Translations under genes and position numbers: made by a program | Assembly (NCBI GenBank): GCA_012728535.1 | Contig: JAAYEX010000040.1 | Coordinates: forward strand, 1 to 12,564 | Length of the DNA stretch: 12,564 nt | Reading direction: 5' to 3' | Origin: Clostridiaceae bacterium | GTDB lineage: Bacteria; Bacillota; Clostridia; Saccharofermentanales; DTU023 | Shown: piece after piece, positions 6,044 to 12,564 of the stretch | Numbering within the stretch: position 1 is the stretch's first letter | How the letters are laid out: every line of letters begins with the position of its first letter | Notes under the pieces: generated by a model | Told to the model about the DNA's origin: nothing | The model's input: the letters and a program-made list of their open reading frames with translations, nothing else | The model's database searches: none

Positions 6044-8455
6044 CTACAATTTCAACTCGGCCACAGTGACCCCGTCACCGCCCTCACCTTCAATTCCCAT
6101 ACGGAAGGAATCGACCCTGGGATCACGCATCAGATAGTAGTGTGTGACCTGGCGTAAGACACCCGTCCCTTTACCGTGAATGAGGCGAACCGGCGAAATA
6201 CCGTTAAGCACGGCGTCGTCCAGGAAATGGTCTATGGCAGGTATGGCTTCATCCACTCTCATACCCCGAAGCATGATTTCCGTACTGACATGCATTTTAC
6301 GCTCTGTCGACAACCGGAGTGGAGCAGTTCCGGAAATTGATCGTCCTCTGCCACGCCTGTGATCCGGAGCTTTTTGTTTTTTGACAACGGGACGCAATCT
6401 GTCGGCAGCTACCGAAAAGCTGATCTGCCCGGCTTCCAGCACTACCTGACCTTTGGCATCAGGCAATGCTCTCGCTACACCCTCAATACTTAAGTCAATA
6501 GCCTCATAACGCTCGCCGATCTCAATCTCTTCAGGAGCACGGTCTGCACTGCGCTTTTCCCGACGGGCGCTAAGCTCTCTTTCCGCCTCCCCTATTTGTC
6601 CGCGCAGTTCGCTTTCAAGACGATGGTCCAGACGCAGCTCGTCCCTTTTCTCTTCTAGGCTTTCAATGATCTCTTCCATCTGCCTGCGTGTATTGTTGAC
6701 GATCTCGGCAGCTTCCGCCTCAGCTCCTGCCAGGAGCTTCTTTTTCTCCTGAGCCATCTTTTCTTTTTCCAGGTCAAGAGTACGGCGCATTTCCTGCAAT
6801 TCACCTTGCAGTCTGTCCGCCTCGCTTTTTTTGTCATCAATTTCTTTTTGACTGGTCTCAATTGCTGTAATCAGCTGTTCAAATCGGGCCCCTTCCTCCG
6901 AAATGAGTTGCCTGGCATCAGCGATAATATCCAGGTTGAGGCCAAGTTTTTGAGCTATGGAAAAAGCATGGCTCACCCCGGGCACGCCGATCAGCAGCTT
7001 GTAGGTGGGTTGCAAAGACTCAATATCAAATTCGCAGCTGGCATTCTCGACCCCCTCCGTGTTCATTGCATAACCCTTAAGTTCACTGTAATGAGTTGTT
7101 GCGACAGTATGCGCCCCTGCCAGGTTGAGGAAATTGAGTATTGCTATAGCCAGGGCAGCACCTTCCGAGGGATCCGTACCGGCTCCCAGCTCATCGAGCA
7201 GAACCAAAGTACCCGGACCTGCAACCTTTGTGATCGAAATGATTTCTTTCATATGTGAGGAAAAAGTGGACAGGCTCTGTTCAATACTCTGTTCATCACC
7301 TATATCTGCCAAAACAAGGTCAAAAAAGGCAACTTCAGACGGACTGCGCGCAGGGATATGCAGGCCTGCCATCGCCATCAGAGTCAAAAGTCCACAGGTT
7401 TTGAGGGTTACTGTTTTTCCACCGGTGTTGGGGCCCGTTATCACCAGGCTGTGATAGTCGATACCGAGCTCGAAATCAATCGGCACAACATCGTCCTTGT
7501 TAATGAGTGGATGGCGGGCTTGATGAAGGACAATCCTGCCATCTGTATTAAGGCGGGGCGCAGCTGCTTTCATATCCAGAGACAGCTTGCCCTTAGCCAT
7601 GGCAAAATCAAGCTCTGTCAGGAGCTGTGAATTCTGTTTTAAAGGCAAAACTTCTTCGGCAACGCCGGCAGAAAGCAGGGCCAGTATACGTTCTATCTCA
7701 TGTCTTTCCTCAGCTGCCAGCTCACGGATCTTATTGTTTAACTGGACTACTGACATGGGCTCAATAAAGACAGTGTTGCCTGAAGCGGAACTGTCATGTA
7801 TCAGGCCGGGTACAGCAGACCGATGCTCGCTCTTCACCGGCACAACATAGCGGTCGCCCCTTACTGTAATCAGTGCTTCCTGTAGGGCTGAACTATGCTT
7901 GCGTAAAACTTTTTCCAGTTCCGTTCTGATATTGGCCTGGGCATCGCGGATACGCCTGCGGATTGACATCAGCTCCGGGCTTGCGCTGTCAAAGATCTCA
8001 TCTTCACCGGCAACACAGCTTTCTATTTCCTGTAACAAAGACTGACAGGGTGTCAGCGCTTCAATGCGATTGTAAATAGCATGGTACGGAAAATCCTCTT
8101 CGGCTGAGTCTCTTTTTGCAGCTATCCAGCTTTCGGGTATAGACTGACGCATGCGTACGACTGCACGCAGAAGAGCGGCTACCTGAAGGAGGTCACGGCC
8201 ATTCAGTACTGCTCCGTTGTCGGCCCTGCTGACCTGGGAACGAATGTCCTGAATGCCGGCAAAAGGCAAGCCTCCATATTCCAGCAACCGATTGACTGCG
8301 TCTTCGGTTTCGCTCATACGGACTTCCGCTTCAGCCATGTTCGCTGCCGGCAGAAGCTCTTCGCATTGTTTTCGCCCGGGTTCAGTATCCGCTTGCTCAG
8401 ACAGTAAGCGAATAATGGCGGGAAATTCTAATTTTCGTAAGCTTCTGGAGATCAT
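6044..8455 (-). CDS. mutS2: Endonuclease MutS2 family ATPase with Smr domain
   Basis: This 803-residue protein is of normal length for MutS2. That family lacks the mismatch-recognition domain of MutS and acts in suppressing recombination and, in Bacillus subtilis, in rescuing collided ribosomes. The order seen is: a helical core with a clamp region (about 1-300); the ATPase with Walker A GPNTGGKT (341-348); the signature stretch DEQSIEQSLSTFSSHM (387-402); Walker B LVLLDELG (417-424); and His455 in TTHYSELK. A long charged coiled coil covers about 520-640. A KOW-like segment (about 645-690) and a basic linker follow. The C-terminal Smr domain (about 723-803) carries HGKGTG (760-765) and GGDGVT. 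The usual LDLRG motif reads IMLRG here, with Met728 in place of Asp. The ATG overlaps the pgsA stop by 4 bases and has no clear ribosome site, which suggests translational coupling. Confidence 0.96.
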   Translation of the reverse strand: MISRSLRKLEFPAIIRLLSEQADTEPGRKQCEELLPAANMAEAEVRMSETEDAVNRLLEYGGLPFAGIQDIRSQVSRADNGAVLNGRDLLQVAALLRAVVRMRQSIPESWIAAKRDSAEEDFPYHAIYNRIEALTPCQSLLQEIESCVAGEDEIFDSASPELMSIRRRIRDAQANIRTELEKVLRKHSSALQEALITVRGDRYVVPVKSEHRSAVPGLIHDSSASGNTVFIEPMSVVQLNNKIRELAAEERHEIERILALLSAGVAEEVLPLKQNSQLLTELDFAMAKGKLSLDMKAAAPRLNTDGRIVLHQARHPLINKDDVVPIDFELGIDYHSLVITGPNTGGKTVTLKTCGLLTLMAMAGLHIPARSPSEVAFFDLVLADIGDEQSIEQSLSTFSSHMKEIISITKVAGPGTLVLLDELGAGTDPSEGAALAIAILNFLNLAGAHTVATTHYSELKGYAMNTEGVENASCEFDIESLQPTYKLLIGVPGVSHAFSIAQKLGLNLDIIADARQLISEEGARFEQLITAIETSQKEIDDKKSEADRLQGELQEMRRTLDLEKEKMAQEKKKLLAGAEAEAAEIVNNTRRQMEEIIESLEEKRDELRLDHRLESELRGQIGEAERELSARREKRSADRAPEEIEIGERYEAIDLSIEGVARALPDAKGQVVLEAGQISFSVAADRLRPVVKKQKAPDHRRGRGRSISGTAPLRLSTERKMHVSTEIMLRGMRVDEAIPAIDHFLDDAVLNGISPVRLIHGKGTGVLRQVTHYYLMRDPRVDSFRMGIEGEGGDGVTVAELKL

Positions 8456-9039
8456 GCTGTAGATTTATTTCTGCTTTTGATATTATCGATGTTTTTTCTT
8501 GCATAATTCAGTGTTGCTACCACAGACAATGCAGTTCCCGGAATAAATATGACATGTCTGATCCAGGCCGGCTCATCAGGAATAAAGAAGAGCAGGGTTA
8601 AAGCCATCACATAAAATACAGTTGCAAGTTTACCGAAAATATCCGAGTAGACGACCATTTCATAATTTCTCAGCAAGAGATAGCCGCCTACAATCATCAA
8701 TGTTTCACGGCAGATAATGAAGCAAGGCACCCAGATCGGCAGGCGTCCGATCGCTGCCATGGTAACTGCCACAGCAGTCTGGAAAAGCTTGTCTACCAGA
8801 GGGTCGAACAATTTGCCGAAGTCGGTTATCTGGTTGTAAGTGCGGGCGATATAGCCGTCAAGCATATCTGTCAGCCAGATGGCCAAAAACAAGATGAGTG
8901 ATAAGGTCCGATGCACGGGCCACTTGCTCAGCAAAATCACTAAGGGCACGATAGCAATCATGCGAATCATGGTAAGAATGTTCGGCACATTAGGCACGAA
9001 ACTAAGTTTTTCTTTCTTTCCCTTTTCCTCTTCAGCCAT
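8452..9039 (-). CDS. pgsA: CDP-alcohol phosphatidyltransferase, probably phosphatidylglycerophosphate synthase
   Basis: This is an integral membrane enzyme of the CDP-alcohol phosphatidyltransferase family. PgsA members join CDP-diacylglycerol and glycerol-3-phosphate to make phosphatidylglycerophosphate, the route to phosphatidylglycerol. The full family signature is present: Asp63, Asp66-Gly67, Ala70-Arg71, Gly80, Asp84 and Asp88 (numbered from the upstream ATG at 9054; subtract 5 for the chosen start). These aspartates bind the metal. About six hydrophobic segments can be seen, after a short highly charged N-terminus. The later ICRET and FGKLATV segments are less like classic PgsA, which usually reads REF and GKxKT, so a cardiolipin-synthase-like member cannot be excluded. 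The start at 9039 has a good ribosome site; the alternative at 9054 adds five residues. The TGA stop overlaps the mutS2 start in an ATGA arrangement. Confidence 0.85.
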   Translation of the reverse strand: MAEEEKGKKEKLSFVPNVPNILTMIRMIAIVPLVILLSKWPVHRTLSLILFLAIWLTDMLDGYIARTYNQITDFGKLFDPLVDKLFQTAVAVTMAAIGRLPIWVPCFIICRETLMIVGGYLLLRNYEMVVYSDIFGKLATVFYVMALTLLFFIPDEPAWIRHVIFIPGTALSVVATLNYARKNIDNIKSRNKSTA

Positions 9040-9041
9040 AT

Positions 9042-9048
9042 CTTTCCT
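9042..9048 (-). promoter_or_regulatory. Ribosome binding site deciding the pgsA start
   Basis: AGGAAAG stands just before the ATG at 9037-9039, with five bases between AGGA and the start codon. The earlier in-frame ATG at 9052-9054, three bases after the pfkA stop, has no purine-rich site before it. The downstream ATG (protein beginning MAEEEKGKKEK) is therefore the better start. Confidence 0.55.
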
Positions 9049-9057
9049 GCTCATTCG

Positions 9058-10059
9058 CTAGATTGTTATTGTATCAGCCATCTCGAGAGAATCTTCGAGG
9101 GATCGCTTCCCGGTGGCCAGTGCTTCCGCCAGGTCCATGTCATTACAGTCCCCGTTTTTGTGGATTATCATACGGTTAAGCCGGCCATCGATTATTGCCT
9201 GCACCGCCCTGACGCCCATCAAAGAAGAGATCCAGCGGTCACGGAAACTGGGTGCACCGCCACGCTGTAAATAGCCCAGCTGGGTTGAACGGGTTTCTAT
9301 ACCGGTTCTCTCTTCAATTAGCTTCGCCATATCGGAAGCATTCCCCACACCCTCAGCCATGACTACAATATAATGCCGTTTCCCTGCATTGCGGTCTGTG
9401 ATCAGGGTGAGCATAATGTCATCATCAAAATCGAAATCTTCCTCGGGCACAAGCAGTACTTCCGCTCCGGATGCAACACCGACACCCAAAGCGATATAAC
9501 CGGATTTTCTGCCCATTACCTCGACAACCGAACAACGTTCATGTGAAGAAGCAGTATCACGCAACTTATCGATAGCCTGAATGGCGGTATTAAGAGCTGT
9601 ATCAAAACCAAGTGAGTATTCCGTGGCTCCGATATCATTATCAATAGTTGCAGGTATTACAATTACCGGTACGCCCTTGTCGGCTAAAGATTTGGCGCCG
9701 CGGGCAGTACCGTCGCCACCGATAGCAACGAGCACATCTATATTGAAAATTTCCGTCATACCGACAGCCTTATCCAAACCTTCTTCAGTCGCAAAAGTAT
9801 CACTGCGCGCTGTCATCAGGAAGGTACCACCTCTATGCAAGATGTCCGATACGGACCGGCTGTCCAGATCGATAATATCGCCGCGCCATAAGCCATGGTA
9901 ACCGCGCCTTACTCCAAGGACGTTGTAGCCTGCACTAATTGCTGTCCGGGTGACAGCCCGTATAGCCCCATTCATTCCCGGGGCGTCACCACCGGAAGTA
10001 AGAATGGCAATGGTCTTTTTCCGCTTCAATTCTTTGTTTGAAAGTAGTTCCTCTTCCAT
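9058..10059 (-). CDS. pfkA: ATP-dependent 6-phosphofructokinase
   Basis: This 333-residue protein phosphorylates fructose-6-phosphate to fructose-1,6-bisphosphate in the cytoplasm, the committed step of glycolysis. It aligns along its whole length with the 320-residue E. coli PfkA, with about 13 extra N-terminal residues. Visible motifs are the nucleotide loop TSGGDAPGMN (21-30), RGGTFLMTAR (76-85), GGDGT (114-118), the catalytic TIDND (138-142), VVEVMGR (178-184) and LQRGG (264-268). Gly117 in GGDGT marks the ATP-using type, because PPi-dependent enzymes carry Asp there. Two positions differ from the textbook enzyme: Ala137 replaces Gly of PGTIDND (Lys in PPi enzymes), and Tyr263 replaces the His of LGHxQRGG. 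The ATG is preceded by TAGGAGAC at a normal distance, which fixes the start. It is followed almost at once by pgsA, so the two are probably co-transcribed. Confidence 0.96.
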   Translation of the reverse strand: MEEELLSNKELKRKKTIAILTSGGDAPGMNGAIRAVTRTAISAGYNVLGVRRGYHGLWRGDIIDLDSRSVSDILHRGGTFLMTARSDTFATEEGLDKAVGMTEIFNIDVLVAIGGDGTARGAKSLADKGVPVIVIPATIDNDIGATEYSLGFDTALNTAIQAIDKLRDTASSHERCSVVEVMGRKSGYIALGVGVASGAEVLLVPEEDFDFDDDIMLTLITDRNAGKRHYIVVMAEGVGNASDMAKLIEERTGIETRSTQLGYLQRGGAPSFRDRWISSLMGVRAVQAIIDGRLNRMIIHKNGDCNDMDLAEALATGKRSLEDSLEMADTITI

Positions 10060-10088
10060 ATTGTCTCCTATATATTCAACTCTTGAAG

Positions 10089-10094
10089 ATTATA
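10089..10094 (-). promoter_or_regulatory. Possible -10 element upstream of pfkA
   Basis: The 77-base gap between dnaE and pfkA contains a perfect TATAAT on the minus strand, about 30 bases before the pfkA start. The hexamer 16 to 18 bases further upstream matches TTGACA poorly, and there is no TG extension. A second, weaker pair (TTGAAT with TAGAAT, 15-base spacer) lies a little upstream. No hairpin followed by T residues is visible after dnaE, so read-through from dnaE is equally plausible. Confidence 0.3.
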
Positions 10095-10137
10095 ACTGTT
10101 GTCTTAAACATTCTATACTATTAAGGCAAAATTCAAG

Positions 10138-12564
10138 TCAGATAAGGCAAAGATTGTCTGATCCGAAACGCCGGCAAAGGATAGCTATTGTTTCAGAATC
10201 AGAGGCTACTGAAGGAAGTGTGACCCCGTCCAAAATCATGCCTTCTTTTTCAGCGAAAATGTAAACCGGCATTGAACCTCCGAAATAAGAACATGTTGCT
10301 CTGACTGCATCGATAAATAAGTCGGACGGAGTTTCCGGACAGCGAATCACCAAAGACATATTATGATCGGATGGTTCATTTTTTTGCTGATCCGGGTAGA
10401 TGACGGGATCAGTTTCGCTGACAAAAGGCCGGGCTTCAGTCTCTTTCGGCCGGAGGTCAGCTTTTCGTTCAGGTAAAGCTGTAGGAGCAGGGCACGCCTT
10501 ATTTCTGCCTTTTCGCGGACGCCCCATTCTCATCTCGTCCGGCAACCGTTCACAGTCCGGCTGCAGGAGCATAATTTTATCCGCGATCACTTTAGGATCT
10601 TCATCTTCACGCAATGACAGGCTGCCCGAGATCAGCAAAACCTCATTCTCTCGCAAGAGTTCACGTGATTCTTCAAATACACGTGGAAATACAATTAATT
10701 CAAAACTGCCCGTTGCGTCCTCTATAGTGACGAAGGCCATGCGTTCGTTCCGCTTGGTCAGCAAGACGCGCTCAGCAATCACCAGACCGGCTACAATGAG
10801 GGGGTCTCCGTCCTGTAAGCTGTCCTTCCTGAATTCCGGTCCGGGTCCGTCAATAAACGTAAAATCTTCGATGGCGGCAGTATTCTGGGCAGAATCAGCC
10901 AGATCCAGGGCCGAGCTCAGCGGCAGACGAGAGAAGGCAGGCTCATATTCTTTCAGCGGGTGCCCGCTGACATAAAGCCCCAGCATCTCTTTTTCCATGG
11001 CCAGTCGTTCTGACTGGCTGAATTCAGGTACAGTGGGATAATCCGGCTCTGCCACAGCCAGACTTTCCTCTTCAACAAAGTCAAAGAGGGAGAGCTGTCC
11101 ATCCATCTTGTTGCGCTGGGAAGCCTGCACCTGATCCATATAGGGATCGATCACAGCAATCATTTTTGAACGGGATATATTGAACCTGTCGCAGGCCGAA
11201 GAACGAACCAGGCTTTCAATCATCTTGCGGTTAAGGCTCAGGCTGCCGCAGCGACGCAGGAAATCACCATATGAAACAAAGGGGCCGTTCTCCTCCCTTT
11301 CCCTGACCAGCTCATTTACAGCTTCCTGGCCGACATTTTTCACAGCAGCCAGAGCAAAGCGAATGGAACCGTTCTCAGTGGTGAAACGCGCTGAACTGTG
11401 ATTGACGTCAGGTGGCAAAACTGCAATGTTCATGGCCTCGGCAGCACGAACGTAAACACTGGCCTTGTCCAAATTTCCCAGATAAGAATTGAGTAAAGCT
11501 GCCATGTATTCTACGGGATAGTAATACTTGCACCAGCCTGTATCATAGGCGACAGCAGCATAGGCCGCAGCATGTGATTTATTAAAAGCATAGCCGGCAA
11601 AGGACTGCACATCATCAAATATTTTAGAAGCGACTTTGCGCGGTACCCCATTTGCAACAGCCCCTTTCACTTCGTTACCGGCTTCATCACAGCCACCATC
11701 CAGAAAAAGATTACGGTATCCGGCGAGGACTTCGGGATTCTTTTTTGACATGGCGCGACGTACATTGTCAGCCTGGCCCAAAGAAAATCCTGCAACATCA
11801 CGCACTATGCGCATGACCTGTTCCTGATAGACAATGACACCGTAGGTCACTTCCAGAATTGCTTCCAATAAGGGGTGATCGTAATGGATCTTGCTGGAAT
11901 CGTGACGACTTTCAACATAACGCGGTATTTCCTGCATCGGTCCGGGACGAAATAGTGCGACACCTGCTACTATGTCTTCAAAGTTGCTTGGCTTAAGTTC
12001 TTTCATGAACTGTGTCATGCCACTGCTCTCCAGCTGGAAAACACCGATGGTATCACCTCGGCCGATCATGTCAAAAACTCCGCGATCAGTATAGGTTATG
12101 CTGTCAAAATCAATTATCTGATCATAATTCCTCTTCACCAGCTCGCTGCATTCCTGTAAAACAGTAAGGGTGCGCAGGCCGAGAAAGTCGAACTTGAGCA
12201 AGCCGACATCTTCGATATCATCCTTGGTAAACTGAACCACAATGGCTTCATCATTACGCGCCAGAGGTGCAATTTCATCAACCGCCTTACCGGCAATAAT
12301 CACACCTGCAGCATGGGTAGATGCGTGTCGTGGCATGCCTTCAAATTTTTTCGCCAAATCAATAATTTGTTTAGTGCATTCATCCTCCTGATAGGATTTC
12401 TTTAAATCAGGATTAAGCTCCAGGGCCTGCTTCAGGGTTATATTGAGAACGTTAGGAACCATTTTCGCAATACGGTCAGTCTCCTGGTAAGGCACGTCGA
12501 GAGCTCGTCCCACGTCACGTATCACCGCCCTTGCAGCAAGGGTGCCGAAGGTTATCACCTGGCA
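10138..12564 (-). CDS. dnaE: DNA polymerase III subunit alpha, DnaE (5' end outside window)
   Basis: This is the C-terminal 808 or so residues of a DnaE-type replicative polymerase; the frame stays open to the right edge, so the PHP domain and the first two catalytic aspartates are missing. Numbering from the GTG codon at 12558, the visible part starts in the palm with FGTLAARAVIRDVGR. The third catalytic aspartate is Asp124 in KFDFLGLRT (12187-12189). A finger region follows (GVIVYQEQVMRI, FAGYAFNKSHAAAYA). A helix-hairpin-helix-like stretch (AVKNVGQEAV) lies near 405-415 and a beta-clamp-binding motif QLSLF at 488-492. An OB-fold of the tRNA-anticodon type covers about 585-665. A charged, proline-containing linker (about 670-730) leads to the small C-terminal domain typical of Gram-positive DnaE. 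In Bacillota, PolC is usually the main replicase and DnaE extends primers on the lagging strand; that role is known from the family, not seen here. It ends in TGA 78 bases before pfkA. Confidence 0.97.
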   Translation of the reverse strand, partial: CQVITFGTLAARAVIRDVGRALDVPYQETDRIAKMVPNVLNITLKQALELNPDLKKSYQEDECTKQIIDLAKKFEGMPRHASTHAAGVIIAGKAVDEIAPLARNDEAIVVQFTKDDIEDVGLLKFDFLGLRTLTVLQECSELVKRNYDQIIDFDSITYTDRGVFDMIGRGDTIGVFQLESSGMTQFMKELKPSNFEDIVAGVALFRPGPMQEIPRYVESRHDSSKIHYDHPLLEAILEVTYGVIVYQEQVMRIVRDVAGFSLGQADNVRRAMSKKNPEVLAGYRNLFLDGGCDEAGNEVKGAVANGVPRKVASKIFDDVQSFAGYAFNKSHAAAYAAVAYDTGWCKYYYPVEYMAALLNSYLGNLDKASVYVRAAEAMNIAVLPPDVNHSSARFTTENGSIRFALAAVKNVGQEAVNELVREREENGPFVSYGDFLRRCGSLSLNRKMIESLVRSSACDRFNISRSKMIAVIDPYMDQVQASQRNKMDGQLSLFDFVEEESLAVAEPDYPTVPEFSQSERLAMEKEMLGLYVSGHPLKEYEPAFSRLPLSSALDLADSAQNTAAIEDFTFIDGPGPEFRKDSLQDGDPLIVAGLVIAERVLLTKRNERMAFVTIEDATGSFELIVFPRVFEESRELLRENEVLLISGSLSLREDEDPKVIADKIMLLQPDCERLPDEMRMGRPRKGRNKACPAPTALPERKADLRPKETEARPFVSETDPVIYPDQQKNEPSDHNMSLVIRCPETPSDLFIDAVRATCSYFGGSMPVYIFAEKEGMILDGVTLPSVASDSETIAILCRRFGSDNLCLI

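Noticed and set aside
6806..7454. Overlapping plus-strand open frames opposite the MutS2 ATPase region
   Set aside because: They are antisense to Walker A, Walker B and the coiled coil of a clearly conserved protein and show no family features.
9058..10059. PPi-dependent phosphofructokinase
   Set aside because: GGDGT with Gly at the key position, and no Lys before TIDND, point to an ATP-dependent enzyme.
10400..10975. 191-codon open frame on the plus strand opposite dnaE
   Set aside because: Low-complexity Ser/Arg-rich translation with no recognisable domain, lying fully antisense to the well-supported OB-fold region of DnaE.
1..12564. A novel defence, mobile or biosynthetic system
   Set aside because: All of the sequence is accounted for by well-known housekeeping and glycogen genes; no gap is long enough for a hidden gene cassette and no mobile-element signs were seen.

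Overview
The window is an ordinary bacterial chromosomal segment, densely packed with eight genes that all lie on the minus strand. No gap between genes exceeds about 90 bases. I found no RNA genes, mobile elements, CRISPR arrays or long repeats. The separate GlgC and GlgD subunits, the strong AGGAGG-type ribosome sites, the dnaE-pfkA adjacency and the KOW-Smr form of MutS2 suggest an anaerobic member of the Bacillota, probably class Clostridia. That placement is inference from gene content and protein style, not a database match.

In the direction of transcription (from the right edge leftwards) there are two blocks. The first is a housekeeping block. It holds the 3' two-thirds of dnaE (cut by the window edge), pfkA (6-phosphofructokinase), pgsA (a CDP-alcohol phosphatidyltransferase) and mutS2. 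pfkA, pgsA and mutS2 are tightly coupled: pgsA begins just beyond or inside the end of the pfkA reading frame, and mutS2 overlaps pgsA by 4 bases. The second is a glycogen-synthesis block, glgB-glgC-glgD-glgA. It encodes branching enzyme, the two subunits of ADP-glucose pyrophosphorylase, and glycogen synthase. Together these turn glucose-1-phosphate into ADP-glucose, then into linear and branched alpha-glucan. No glycogen phosphorylase, debranching enzyme or phosphoglucomutase is present here. Perfect TATAAT hexamers lie before pfkA and before glgB, but neither has a good -35 partner, so separate promoters are only tentative.

The main anomaly is in glgC. Its reading frame is broken by what looks like a single-base loss in a G run at 2989-2991, which separates the catalytic domain from the C-terminal beta-helix domain. 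Smaller oddities are amino-acid substitutions at otherwise highly conserved positions. Glycogen synthase has Ala where the ADP-glucose-binding Lys15 is expected. MutS2 has Met in place of the Asp of the Smr LDLR motif. The phosphofructokinase has Ala137 and Tyr263 at conserved active-site positions.

I see no convincing novel multi-gene system. The window is best read as a standard glycogen operon beside core housekeeping genes, with one broken or mis-sequenced gene.
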